From the NCBI GenBank assembly GCA_029239875.1, contig JARBUD010000014.1, forward strand, positions 1 through 64,000: a DNA stretch of 64,000 nt. Direction: 5' to 3'. Below the pieces are notes generated by a model that was given only the letters and a program-made list of their open reading frames with translations, was not told the DNA's origin and made no database searches. This document shows positions 9,115 to 18,628 of the stretch, one piece after another. The stretch's first letter is position 1; the number at the start of each line of letters is the position of its first letter. Both the position numbers and the translations under genes were made by a program. This DNA is from Xanthobacteraceae bacterium. GTDB taxonomy: Bacteria; Pseudomonadota; Alphaproteobacteria; Rhizobiales; Xanthobacteraceae.

Positions 9115-9603
9115 TCAGTTGGAGACCAGCCGGAGGTCGCCGACGCCGAGCGCGAGGTTCACGCCGGTCTGGCCCTCGACGCTGACGGGCTGCAGGGCGA
9201 TGGTCTTGTTGGACCCGCCGACCAGCACGTTGCCGGCGGCGCCGATGCCGAGCGCCACGCTGCCGGACACGCCCACATAGGTGCCGTCGAGGTCGGTCTG
9301 GCGGACACCACGCGAGGGCGCCAGCACGCTCCACACCAGCATGTTGCGCCCGGTCACGCCGAGGTCGACGCCCCAGCGGCGGATGCTGCCCTCATAGGTG
9401 AAGGTCTTGCCGCGCGGGGTCTTGAAGGTGCAGCTCAGCAGGCGCTTGGAGCCGATGATGAAGCTCACGGACTTGGTGCCGCTGCAGGTCAGCACGCCGG
9501 CCTCCACGCGCTTGGTCTGGGCGGACGCGGGCGCGGCGGCAAGGCCCACGCCAGCGGCGAGCGCGACGGCGAGAAGGCCGCGCGACAGGACGGTACGGAT
9601 CAT
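9115..9603 (-). CDS. Exported DUF992-family protein
   Basis: This 162-residue protein has a signal peptide (MIRTVLSRGLLAVALAAG, cleavage after ASA near residue 28). The mature domain begins AGVLTCSGTKSVSFIIGSKR and has the paired cysteines C40 and C58 expected to form a disulfide, then glycine-rich beta strands such as GVDLGVTGRNMLVW. DUF992 proteins are small exported proteins of alphaproteobacteria with no assigned function. It is a single-gene unit with its own terminator downstream. Confidence 0.88.
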   Translation of the reverse strand: MIRTVLSRGLLAVALAAGVGLAAAPASAQTKRVEAGVLTCSGTKSVSFIIGSKRLLSCTFKTPRGKTFTYEGSIRRWGVDLGVTGRNMLVWSVLAPSRGVRQTDLDGTYVGVSGSVALGIGAAGNVLVGGSNKTIALQPVSVEGQTGVNLALGVGDLRLVSN

Positions 9604-9716
9604 TCTTGTCTCCTTGAGAGAAGGCGCGCGACCGGCTGGGAGCCGGCGCCGGACCGCCGGGGGACGGCGGCCCCCCGGCCGGGGCGCGTCGCCCGGCCGG
9701 AGAACATCATCCTACC

Positions 9717-10955
<1,239 letters not shown>

Positions 10956-11063
10956 CTAGTCGAGCCCTTGCGCCCCGGCAAGCGATTCCCTACCTGCCCT
11001 CGGCGTCGGCACTGCGTTATCGTGCCACTGTAGCTATTTTCCCAGCATTCCGGAGACGGCCGC

Positions 11064-11705
11064 GTGCTCAGGATCTATTCGATGCAGAGCTCGGGGAACG
11101 CCTACAAGGTGCGGCTGCTGCTGGCCAAGCTTAGGCGCGCCTTCGAGCTGGTCGACATCGACCTGCTGCGCGGGGAGAACCGCACGCCGGACTTCCTGAT
11201 GAAGAACCCGGAAGGCCGCGTGCCGCTGCTGGAGCTGGCCGGCGGGCGCTTCCTGCCCGAATCCAACGCCATCCTGTTCTATCTCGCCGAGGGCACGCCG
11301 CTGCTGCCGGCGCAGCCGCTGGCGCGGGCCGAGGTGCTGCGCTGGATGTTCTTCGAGCAGCACTCGCACGAGCCGGCCATCGCCGCCGCGCGCTTCTGGC
11401 TCAAGCTGGTGCGCGGCGGGCGCGAATTGCGCACGCACGACATCGACCGCTGGCTGGAGGAAGGCTACGCCGCCCTCGGGGTGATGGAACGCCACCTCCA
11501 GCGTCGTCCCTTCTTCGTCGATGGGGCGATGACCATCGCCGACATCGCGCTCTATGCCCACACCCATGTGGCACATGAAGGCGACTTCGATCTGGCCGGC
11601 TTCCCGGCCGTGCGGGCATGGCTCGGGCGGGTCGCCAGCCAGCCCGATCATGTCGACATGGACTGGCGTCCCGCGCCTGCCGGCCAAATGGTTAGCATGG
11701 CTTAA
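11064..11705 (+). CDS. Glutathione S-transferase family protein
   Basis: This 213-residue protein starts at GTG 11064 after CGGAGA. The thioredoxin-like N-terminal domain begins LRIYSMQSSGNAYKVRLLLA, where the serine pair around residues 8-9 may serve in catalysis, and includes NPEGRVPLLEL and ESNAILFYLAEG for glutathione binding. The all-alpha C-terminal domain carries the N-capping motif region MTIADIALYAHTH. It is a generic bacterial GST with unknown substrate. No operon partner is evident. Confidence 0.9.
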   Translation: MLRIYSMQSSGNAYKVRLLLAKLRRAFELVDIDLLRGENRTPDFLMKNPEGRVPLLELAGGRFLPESNAILFYLAEGTPLLPAQPLARAEVLRWMFFEQHSHEPAIAAARFWLKLVRGGRELRTHDIDRWLEEGYAALGVMERHLQRRPFFVDGAMTIADIALYAHTHVAHEGDFDLAGFPAVRAWLGRVASQPDHVDMDWRPAPAGQMVSMA

Positions 11706-11837
11706 CTATTTGCCCCGAAATCGCCCCGAAATGGCACCGGCTCGCGCAAAGTGGCGCCGAAGCCGAGCCGTCTTCGCTCGCGAAATTACCACCGTCGGCG
11801 GCCTATCCTGGCGCCGGCCGATCCGGAGGGATTTCGC

Positions 11838-12173
11838 ATGTCGCGCGACCTGTCGCGTCTATCGACGGAACAGACGCTGCGGGCCGCTGGCGGCCGCGGC
11901 GCCCACACCGCCCGCCGGCGCCTCATCAGGGCGCTGATGGAAGCGGGCGTCGTGCTCTCCCTCACCTTCGCCACCGTCGCGGTGCTGTGCCTGTTCGGCC
12001 TGCAGCGCGCCTCGGCGCTGGAGCTCGTCGCCGGCCCGGCCTCGGACGGACGGATGGCGGTGGGCGCGGTGCTGATCTCCGCCTTCGTCGGCCTGTGCGG
12101 GCTGACCAGCTTCATGCTGCGCAACACGCTGCAGCCGTCGCGGAACGAGTTCCCCCGCCGTCGCCAGGGCTGA
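11838..12173 (+). CDS. Small two-helix membrane protein, unknown function
   Basis: The 111-residue frame starts MSRDLSRLSTEQT after a good GGAGGG site. A basic, arginine-rich N-terminus precedes two hydrophobic spans, about residues 38-58 (VVLSLTFATVAVLCLFGL) and 73-93 (MAVGAVLISAFVGLCGLTSF). The C-terminus is basic. This predicts an inner-membrane hairpin with both ends in the cytoplasm. I do not recognise a family. An in-frame ATG 87 bp upstream is possible but lacks a ribosome binding site. Confidence 0.65.
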   Translation: MSRDLSRLSTEQTLRAAGGRGAHTARRRLIRALMEAGVVLSLTFATVAVLCLFGLQRASALELVAGPASDGRMAVGAVLISAFVGLCGLTSFMLRNTLQPSRNEFPRRRQG

Positions 12174-12276
12174 GTGACGCAGCGTCATTCACGCTCTTGT
12201 CAGCCTTGTCCGGTTGGCCGGACCGGGTCCGTGATCTAACCATGCGCTCCGGGTCGACGAAGCACGGAGCGCCGCC

Positions 12277-13434
12277 TTGAGAATACTCCCCCGCCTTCTT
12301 GCCCTGGCCGCGCTGGCGGGTCTGCTCTCCAACATGCCCGCGGCGGCGCAGCAGCCGGTGCGGGTCTCCTCCTCCGCCGGGCCGCTCAGCGTCGAGACCG
12401 TCGCCGCCGGACTGGAGAATCCCTGGGGCCTCGCCTTCCTCCCGGACGGGCGCATGCTGGTGACCGAGCGTCCCGGCCGGCTTCGCATCGTCAGCCGCAG
12501 CGGCACCGTCTCCGAGCCCGTGCGCGGCCTGCCGCCGGTCTACGCCACCGGCCAGGGCGGGCTGCTCGACGTGGCGCTGGCGCCGGACTTCCCGGACAGC
12601 AGGATCATCTTCTTCTCCTATGCCGAGCCGCGCGAGGGCGCCTCCGGCACCAGCGTGGCGCGGGCGCGCCTCGTCGAGGACGGCGGCGAGGCACGGCTCG
12701 ACGACCTGCAGGTCATCTTCCGCCAGTCCCCGGCGGCGGGCGGCAGCAACCATTACGGCTCGCGCCTCGTCTTCGCCCGCGACGGCACGCTGTTCGTCAC
12801 GCTGGGCGACCGCTATTCCCTGCGCGAGCAGGCGCAGGACCTCTCCACCCATATCGGCAAGGTCGTGCGCATCAACGCGGACGGCTCGGTGCCGGACGGC
12901 AATCCCTTCCGCAACCGCAACGGCGCACGGCCGGAGATCTGGAGCTACGGCCACCGCAACGTGCAGGGCGCGGCGCTCGATCCCTCCACCGGCCGGCTCT
13001 GGACCATCGAGCACGGCGCGCGCGGCGGCGACGAGCTGAACCATCCCGAAGCCGGCAAGAACTATGGCTGGCCGGTCATCACTTATGGCCGCGACTACAG
13101 CGGCGCGCGCATCGGCGAGGGCACGGAAAAGTCCGGCATGGAGCAGCCGGTGAAGTATTGGGACCCGTCCTTCGCCCCGTCCGGCCTCGCCTTCTACACC
13201 GGCGACCTGATGGCAAAATGGAAGGGCGACCTGTTCACCGGCGGGCTCGCCGGCACACGGCTGGTGCGGCTGCGGCTCGATCCCGCCCGCGAGCGGGTGG
13301 TCGAGGAGGAAGTGCTGCTCGGCGACCTCGGCGAGCGCATCCGCGACGTGCGGCAGGGACCGGACGGGGCGCTCTGGCTGCTCACCGACGACCCCGGCGA
13401 GGGCCGCCTGCTGCGCCTCAGCCCTGATGACTGA
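12277..13434 (+). CDS. PQQ-dependent aldose sugar dehydrogenase-like protein
   Basis: This 385-residue protein starts at TTG 12277 behind GGAGC and has a signal peptide ending AAAQQ near residue 26. The beta-propeller of the soluble glucose/sorbosone dehydrogenase family is evident from ENPWGLAFLPDGRMLVTERPGRL, GSNHYGSRLVFARDGTLFVTLGDR, GHRNVQGAALDP, EHGARGGDELN and GPDGALWLLTDDPG. Relatives such as E. coli YliI oxidise aldoses in the periplasm using PQQ and calcium. No pqq biosynthesis genes are in the window. The substrate is unknown. The signal peptide supports the TTG start. Confidence 0.9.
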   Translation: MRILPRLLALAALAGLLSNMPAAAQQPVRVSSSAGPLSVETVAAGLENPWGLAFLPDGRMLVTERPGRLRIVSRSGTVSEPVRGLPPVYATGQGGLLDVALAPDFPDSRIIFFSYAEPREGASGTSVARARLVEDGGEARLDDLQVIFRQSPAAGGSNHYGSRLVFARDGTLFVTLGDRYSLREQAQDLSTHIGKVVRINADGSVPDGNPFRNRNGARPEIWSYGHRNVQGAALDPSTGRLWTIEHGARGGDELNHPEAGKNYGWPVITYGRDYSGARIGEGTEKSGMEQPVKYWDPSFAPSGLAFYTGDLMAKWKGDLFTGGLAGTRLVRLRLDPARERVVEEEVLLGDLGERIRDVRQGPDGALWLLTDDPGEGRLLRLSPDD

Positions 13435-13473
13435 ACGTGGCGACTGAGCCGCCTCGCCCGCAGCTATCCCCTT

Positions 13474-13531
13474 CCCTCATCCCTGGGCTTGACCCGGGGA
13501 CTGGGTGGCCGGGTCAAGCCCGGCCATGAGG
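13474..13531. repeat. Palindromic intergenic repeat, family B, copy 1
   Basis: Arms resemble CCCTCATCCCTGGGCTTGAC and its near-complement GGGTCAAGCCCGGCCATGAGG. A longer relative occurs at 49316-49467. It lies between two convergent genes and could form a bidirectional hairpin. Confidence 0.8.
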
Positions 13532-13578
13532 CGAGAGGGGGTCATCGCGGGGCTAAATGGAATTGCGGCCCGCCTGCC

Positions 13579-13941
13579 TCACCACTTCTGGAAGATGAAG
13601 AACGCACCCAGCGCGATGAAGGCGAAGCCGATCAGGTGGTTCCAGGCGAAGGGCTCTTTCAGCCACAGCACCGAGAAGCCGGCGAACACCACAAGGGTGA
13701 TGACCTCCTGGATGGTCTTCAGCTCCACCGTCGAATAGACCGCCGAACCGTAACGGTTGGCCGGCACGGCGAGGCAGTACTCGAAGAAGGCGATGCCCCA
13801 GCTCGCGAGGATCGCGATCATCAGCGGCGCCGATTTGTGCTTGAGGTGGCCGTACCAGGCGAACGTCATGAAGACGTTCGAGGCGAACAGCAGCAGGATC
13901 GGCGTCAGCGAGGGCGGCAGCAGGGTCGACAAAGCGGGCAT
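13579..13941 (-). CDS. DMT-family membrane protein (DUF486)
   Basis: The 120-residue protein starts MPALSTLLPPSLTPILL and has four hydrophobic helices at about 9-29, 37-57, 70-92 and 97-117. The pattern FASNVFMTFAWYGHLKHK and YSTVELKTIQEVITL is typical of DUF486, short relatives of drug/metabolite transporters. These four-helix proteins may act as dimers; no substrate is known. An ATG at 13989 would add 16 non-hydrophobic residues and is less likely. Confidence 0.85.
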   Translation of the reverse strand: MPALSTLLPPSLTPILLLFASNVFMTFAWYGHLKHKSAPLMIAILASWGIAFFEYCLAVPANRYGSAVYSTVELKTIQEVITLVVFAGFSVLWLKEPFAWNHLIGFAFIALGAFFIFQKW

Positions 13942-14036
13942 GGGAGGAATCCGGTGGCGTGGCCGCCGAGCATCGCCGACCGCGAGCATCCGTCAATGGC
14001 GGCGGAAAGCCGCCCCGCCGCTCACAGCTCGGCCAC

Positions 14037-14720
14037 TTACAGCTCGGCCCAATGCCGCAGCAGGTTGTGATAGACGTTCGCCAGCGACAGCACCGCCGGG
14101 TCGTCGTCCGGCAGGCGGGCGCGGGTGCCCATGATCGCGCGGTCGAGATCGTAGAGCATGGAGCGCCGCTCCTGGTCCTTGATCATGGACTGCGACCAGA
14201 AGAACGAGCCCCAGCGGCTGCCGCGGGTGATCTCCTTGACGCTGTGCAGGCTGGAGGCCGGATAGACCACGGCATGGCCCGCCGGCAGCTTCACCTCATG
14301 CGCGCCATAGGTGTCCTCGATCACCAGCTCGCCGCCGTCATATTCCTCCGGCTCGGTGAGGAAGATGGTGGTGGACACGTCGGCCCGCATGCGCATGCCG
14401 GTGCCGGGAATGGCGCGGATCGAGCCGTCGACATGGGCGCCGAACTTCATGCCGACATCGTAGCGGTTGAACATGGGCGGCAGCACCCGCAGCGGCATCA
14501 CCGCCGAATTGAACAGCGGGTTGCGCCCGAGCGCGCGCAGGACGATGTCGCCGAGCTCGGTGGCTTCCTTGGAGTCGACCGGGATCTGCAGATTGTTCTT
14601 GGTCAGCGCCGCCTGCTGGCCCGCAGTAACGCGCCCGTCCACCCAGGGGGAGGCCTCCAGCACGCGCCGGCAATGGGCGACCTCGTCGGGCGTGAGGATG
14701 TCGGGGATCTGGATCAGCAT
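14037..14720 (-). CDS. piuC: Fe(II)/2-oxoglutarate-dependent hydroxylase, PiuC/YbiX family
   Basis: The 227-residue protein has the iron-binding facial triad H96, D98 (FGAHVDGS) and H159 ([14 protein letters not shown]), with a nearby arginine for 2-oxoglutarate. This is the PKHD-type hydroxylase family. PiuC/YbiX genes sit beside TonB-dependent catecholate siderophore receptors, exactly as here, and are thought to help process ferric-siderophore ligands. It lies 87 bp after the receptor gene on the same strand and is probably co-transcribed and iron regulated. The biochemical substrate is unproven in the family. Confidence 0.9.
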   Translation of the reverse strand: MLIQIPDILTPDEVAHCRRVLEASPWVDGRVTAGQQAALTKNNLQIPVDSKEATELGDIVLRALGRNPLFNSAVMPLRVLPPMFNRYDVGMKFGAHVDGSIRAIPGTGMRMRADVSTTIFLTEPEEYDGGELVIEDTYGAHEVKLPAGHAVVYPASSLHSVKEITRGSRWGSFFWSQSMIKDQERRSMLYDLDRAIMGTRARLPDDDPAVLSLANVYHNLLRHWAEL

Positions 14721-14807
14721 GGCATCGTCCGAAATAGAAAAAGAGGGGAAAGCCGGTGAGCCGGCCTTCCCCAGATGTGACGGTCAGTCAGGTCGGGCGG
14801 AAGCCCG

Positions 14808-17141
14808 TCAGAAGGTGGCGCCGAGGGTCAGGACGAAGGTACGTCCCGAAGCCGGCACCGCGCGGTTGCCCCAGCCGGCGGCGTAGTTCAGCTCGTCGGT
14901 GAGGTTGTAGCCGTTCAGCGCGATGCGGAAGTTCTCGTACTGGTAGGAGACGAGGGCATCGAGCGAGAACGTCTCGGGGATGATCGCCGTGTTGGCGGTG
15001 TTGGTGTAGTAGCGGTCGGCATAGGTGACGCCGGCGCCGACCATCAGCTTGCCCGGGATGCTGGTCCAGAAGCTCTTGGTGAGCTCGTAGGTCGTCCACA
15101 GGGTGAAGTTGTTGGGCGAGACGAAGGGCACTTCGTTGCCGACATATTCATCGGTGGTCGAGGTCTGGATCTCGCTGTCGTAGTAGGCGTAGCCCGCCTG
15201 GATCACCCACGCGTCGGTGATGTTGCCGGTGACGCCGAGCTCGACGCCCTGCACGCGCTGGTTCTCGCCGGTCTCGACGCTGTCGCCGGTCACCGGGTCG
15301 ATGTAGTAGGCGTTGCTCTTGTCGACGCGGAACAGCGAGCCGGTGAAGCCGAGGCGCCCGTCAGGCGTGGAGATCTTGAAGCCGGCTTCGTAGGTCTCGT
15401 TCTTCTCGGGCTCGAGGTCGTCCTGGACCGGGTTGACGACGGTGATGTCGTTGGTCGGGAACATGCCCTGCGGCGAGAAGGAGCGCGCCCAGGAGACGTA
15501 GTAGGTCTGGGTGTCGGTCGGCTCCCAGATGATGCTCGCCTTCGGGCTCCAGAAGTTCGTCTGCGCGTCGGCGTTGGTCCAGCTGCCGCTGCCGTTCGGG
15601 CACACGGTCGTGCCGGTCTCCACGCACCAGGCGCTGTAGTCGGACGAATAGTTGTCGTAGCGCACGCCGCCCAGGATCGAGATCTGGTCGGTGAACCAGA
15701 TGCGGTCGCTGACGAAGGCACCGAAATCGGTGGCGCTCGACTGGCGCTGGCCGTTGTTGCCCATCGGGTTGGGATAGAGGAAGTAGCCGGTCGTGTTGCC
15801 GAAGACCGGGTTCCAGATGGTCGAGGTGCCCTTGGAGCCGTCGACCGAGACCAGCGTACGCTCGTCGTTGACGAAGTACATATCGATGCCGCCGACCAGC
15901 TCGTGGCGCAGGAAGCCGGTGTTGAACTTGGCGATGGCGGTGGTGATGTTCTGGCCGCTCCAGCTGGTCTGCTCGAAGCCCGGATTGCCGCCGCCGAAGC
16001 TGATGTTCGGGTTGCCGCCGGCGAAGAACTGGCCGGTGCAGCTATCGGCATATTCCTCGGGCGTCGCGTCGGTGCCGCCGTTCGAGCAGCCCGGCACGGT
16101 GGTGGCGAAGTTGCGGGTGTAGTAGCCGATCCGCGAGTCGTTGGTGATGGTCAGCCAGTCGTTCACCTCGCGCTTGTAGTTGGCGGTGAACATGTTGGTG
16201 TCGGTGTCGTCGTGGTCCGTCACCTTGCCGTAGAAGGTGGAGCGCGGCACGCCGAACTCCGTCACCGGCCGGCCGAGCGGCCCGAGGCGCGCGGCGTCGC
16301 CGTACATCGGGGTGACGACCGGCACGCCGTAGTCCGGCGTGCGCTCGCCGCGCTGGTAGAGGTAGTTCAGGTGCAGGGTCTGGTCGGTGCCGAGGCCGAA
16401 GCCGAGGTCGGCGAGGATGCCCCAGCGGTTCGACTCGATGTGGTCGCGGTCTTCCACGTCCTGCTCGTTGACCATGCCGACGATGCGCATCGCCGTGGTG
16501 TCGTCGAGCTGCTTGTTGATGTCGAACACGCCGCGATAGAGCGGGCCGGAGCCGAACTGGCCCTCGATGTCGTACTTGTCGCCGAGATGCGCCTTCTTCA
16601 GCGTCGAGTTGATCACGCCGCCGGTGGTGCCGGCACCGAAGGTCTCGGACGAGGGGCCCTTCAGCACTTCGACGCTCTCATAGGCGAAGCTGTCGCGGAC
16701 ATAGACGCCGAAGTCGCGCAGGCCGTTGATGTAGATGTCGCCCTTGGCCTGGAAGCCGCGGATGCGGAACTGGTCGCCGTTCATGCCGCCGCCGCCCTCG
16801 CCGATGCCGACGGTGACGCCCGGGACGTTGCGCAGCGCCTGCTCGAGCGTGGTGACGCCCTGCTCCTGCATGGTCTCCTGGGTGATGACGGTGATGACCT
16901 GGGGGGTGTCCTGCACCGTGCCGGGAAGCCGCGAGAGACCCGTCGTCGCTTCCAGCGTGTTGGCCGGTGAGCCCTCGCCTTCGACCGTGACGGTCGGCAG
17001 CTCGTCGTCGGAGGCCGGCGGCGTGGCCGTCGCTTGCTGGGCCAGCGCGCCGAACATCGGAAATGCCGTCATGGTCATGGCAAGTCCGGCCGTCACTGCA
17101 GCACTAGGCGCAGTATCCCTCAGCGTCTTCAATGTCTTCAT
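14808..17141 (-). CDS. TonB-dependent siderophore receptor (Fiu/PiuA-like)
   Basis: From MKTLKTLRDTAPSAAV the protein has 777 residues with a signal peptide. The plug domain includes TPQVITVITQETMQEQGV, GGMNGDQFRIRGFQAKGDIYINGLRD and VEVLKGPSSETFGAGTTGGVIN. The barrel ends in an aromatic residue (GRTFVLTLGATF). Extracellular loops have two cysteine pairs, near CSNGGTDATPEEYADSC and CVETGTTVC. It imports ferric siderophore across the outer membrane. The neighbouring PiuC and Sel1 genes suggest the Fiu/PiuA group that takes catecholates. A start 21 codons upstream is possible but less signal-peptide-like. Confidence 0.93.
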   Translation of the reverse strand: MKTLKTLRDTAPSAAVTAGLAMTMTAFPMFGALAQQATATPPASDDELPTVTVEGEGSPANTLEATTGLSRLPGTVQDTPQVITVITQETMQEQGVTTLEQALRNVPGVTVGIGEGGGGMNGDQFRIRGFQAKGDIYINGLRDFGVYVRDSFAYESVEVLKGPSSETFGAGTTGGVINSTLKKAHLGDKYDIEGQFGSGPLYRGVFDINKQLDDTTAMRIVGMVNEQDVEDRDHIESNRWGILADLGFGLGTDQTLHLNYLYQRGERTPDYGVPVVTPMYGDAARLGPLGRPVTEFGVPRSTFYGKVTDHDDTDTNMFTANYKREVNDWLTITNDSRIGYYTRNFATTVPGCSNGGTDATPEEYADSCTGQFFAGGNPNISFGGGNPGFEQTSWSGQNITTAIAKFNTGFLRHELVGGIDMYFVNDERTLVSVDGSKGTSTIWNPVFGNTTGYFLYPNPMGNNGQRQSSATDFGAFVSDRIWFTDQISILGGVRYDNYSSDYSAWCVETGTTVCPNGSGSWTNADAQTNFWSPKASIIWEPTDTQTYYVSWARSFSPQGMFPTNDITVVNPVQDDLEPEKNETYEAGFKISTPDGRLGFTGSLFRVDKSNAYYIDPVTGDSVETGENQRVQGVELGVTGNITDAWVIQAGYAYYDSEIQTSTTDEYVGNEVPFVSPNNFTLWTTYELTKSFWTSIPGKLMVGAGVTYADRYYTNTANTAIIPETFSLDALVSYQYENFRIALNGYNLTDELNYAAGWGNRAVPASGRTFVLTLGATF

Positions 17142-17399
17142 CGGAACCCAACCCCTTATTGGTATACTTTTTGGTCTATTAGAGGCGATTCCAAACCCCT
17201 TCAAACATTATGTTTTTTATCTGTTCCAAGATCGACTTTCTACGACGATTCAAAATTGCAGTTTTTAATTTTTAAAAACTAAATGACGGGCAATTCTCTT
17301 GCCGATAGACTCGCCGAGACCTTATGTGACACAAGGATGCAAGACCTGCCGCACGCCCCTCGCGGAGCCGGCCGGCGAGCGGCGAATGGCGGCAAAAGC
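17142..17399. promoter_or_regulatory. AT-rich divergent promoter region of receptor and Sel1 gene
   Basis: This gap is strikingly AT-rich against a GC-rich background, especially 17155-17282. It holds an inverted repeat AGTTTTT-N7-AAAAACT at 17260-17280. It likely contains the promoters of the siderophore receptor and the Sel1-repeat gene and a site for an iron regulator (Fur, Irr or RirA). No site matched a consensus well enough to name the regulator. Confidence 0.55.
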
Positions 17400-18407
17400 A
17401 TGAGCGACGCGTGGATTTCCTTTACCGAGCTCCAGCGAATGGGACCGGAGGTGTTGCGCGCGCGCATCAGTGAGCAGCCGCAGGAAGCCGCCCGCTGGGT
17501 CGAGGCGGCCGCGCTGAACGGGCTGGTCAACGCGCAGATCGCCTGGGGGCAGATGCTGGTCGACGGCCATGGAGTCAGGCGCGCCCCCGAGGCGGGTCTG
17601 CGCTGGTTCGCGGTCGCCGCCGGCGCCGGCAGCGCGGAGGGCACCAACATGGTCGGGCGCTGCCACGAGCTCGGCTGGGGCGTGCCCGCCGACGCCACCG
17701 AGGCCGCGCGGCACTACCGTAGGGCAGCCGATGCCGGCCACGGCTGGGCGCAGTTCAACCTCGCCACCCTGCTGCTGGACGGACGCGGCGTACCGGCCGA
17801 CCGGCACGAGGCACTCGCCTGGTACGCCCGCTCGGCGCGGCGCGGCAATGCGAAGGCGATGACCATGGTCGGACGCTTCCTCGAGCTCGGCTGGGATCGC
17901 CCGGCCCGCCCGTCGGCGGCGCTGCGCTGGTACCGGCGCGGGGCGGAGGGCGGCGACTATCGCGGCCAGTTCGACCATGCCCGGCTGCTGCTGGAGCTCG
18001 GCGGCGGGCTGGACGAGGCCCTGCCCTGGTTCGCCCGCTCGATCGAGAGCGGCGTCCCCGCCTTCTGCCGCAATGTCGGGGCGGGCCTGCGCGCCGCACC
18101 CGAGCCGACCTTGCGCTGGCTCGCCCTGAGGGCGCTGGAGCGCGCCTGCGAGAGCGGCGAGCCGCAGGACCTGCGCATCCATGCGGCCGCGCTGGCGGAG
18201 GGTCTCGGCGGCTTCCCCGATCCGCAGGGGGCGGCCCGCCAGTTCGAGCGCGCCCGCATGGCCGAGGCCGCGCTCCGCCTGCGCGCGGTCGAACCGGAGC
18301 CGGCGAAACGCCGCGTGCGGCGCGGCCTCCCGGCGCGGCTCATGACGCGTCTGCGGCGGATGGCCGGCCGCGCCGGAGGCTTCCGCAGCGGATCACAATT
18401 CAGTTAA
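17400..18407 (+). CDS. Sel1-repeat (SLR) protein
   Basis: From MSDAWISFTELQRMG the protein has 335 residues and no signal peptide. At least five Sel1 repeats follow, with the pattern A-x-x-G-x-A-x-A-Q in NGLVNAQIAWGQMLVDGHGV, TNMVGRCHELGWGV, GHGWAQFNLATLLLDGRGV, NAKAMTMVGRFLELGWD and DYRGQFDHARLLLELGGG. Sel1 solenoids mediate protein contacts. Pseudomonas siderophore loci also have a Sel1 gene near piuC, so this is a conserved associate of the receptor. An earlier ATG at 17283 lacks a ribosome binding site. The C-terminus is arginine-rich. Confidence 0.85.
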   Translation: MSDAWISFTELQRMGPEVLRARISEQPQEAARWVEAAALNGLVNAQIAWGQMLVDGHGVRRAPEAGLRWFAVAAGAGSAEGTNMVGRCHELGWGVPADATEAARHYRRAADAGHGWAQFNLATLLLDGRGVPADRHEALAWYARSARRGNAKAMTMVGRFLELGWDRPARPSAALRWYRRGAEGGDYRGQFDHARLLLELGGGLDEALPWFARSIESGVPAFCRNVGAGLRAAPEPTLRWLALRALERACESGEPQDLRIHAAALAEGLGGFPDPQGAARQFERARMAEAALRLRAVEPEPAKRRVRRGLPARLMTRLRRMAGRAGGFRSGSQFS

Positions 18408-18628
18408 GAATAAAACGTCGAAAGAACCGAAGCAAAGCCACGCCATTACTATGCGACCTCTTGCACCTAACAAGATACCGGAGCGTCGCTTTCTTCTGAC
18501 ATTCTTCATATGGTCGACGTCGACCCAGCGGAATTGGCTGAAACCCGCCGGCCGCCGTGCCGCTTCTCTGGATCGGCGCCGGGACAAATGATTGCACGCG
18601 GCGCCCCTTTCAACAGGAGAGCGCTGCA

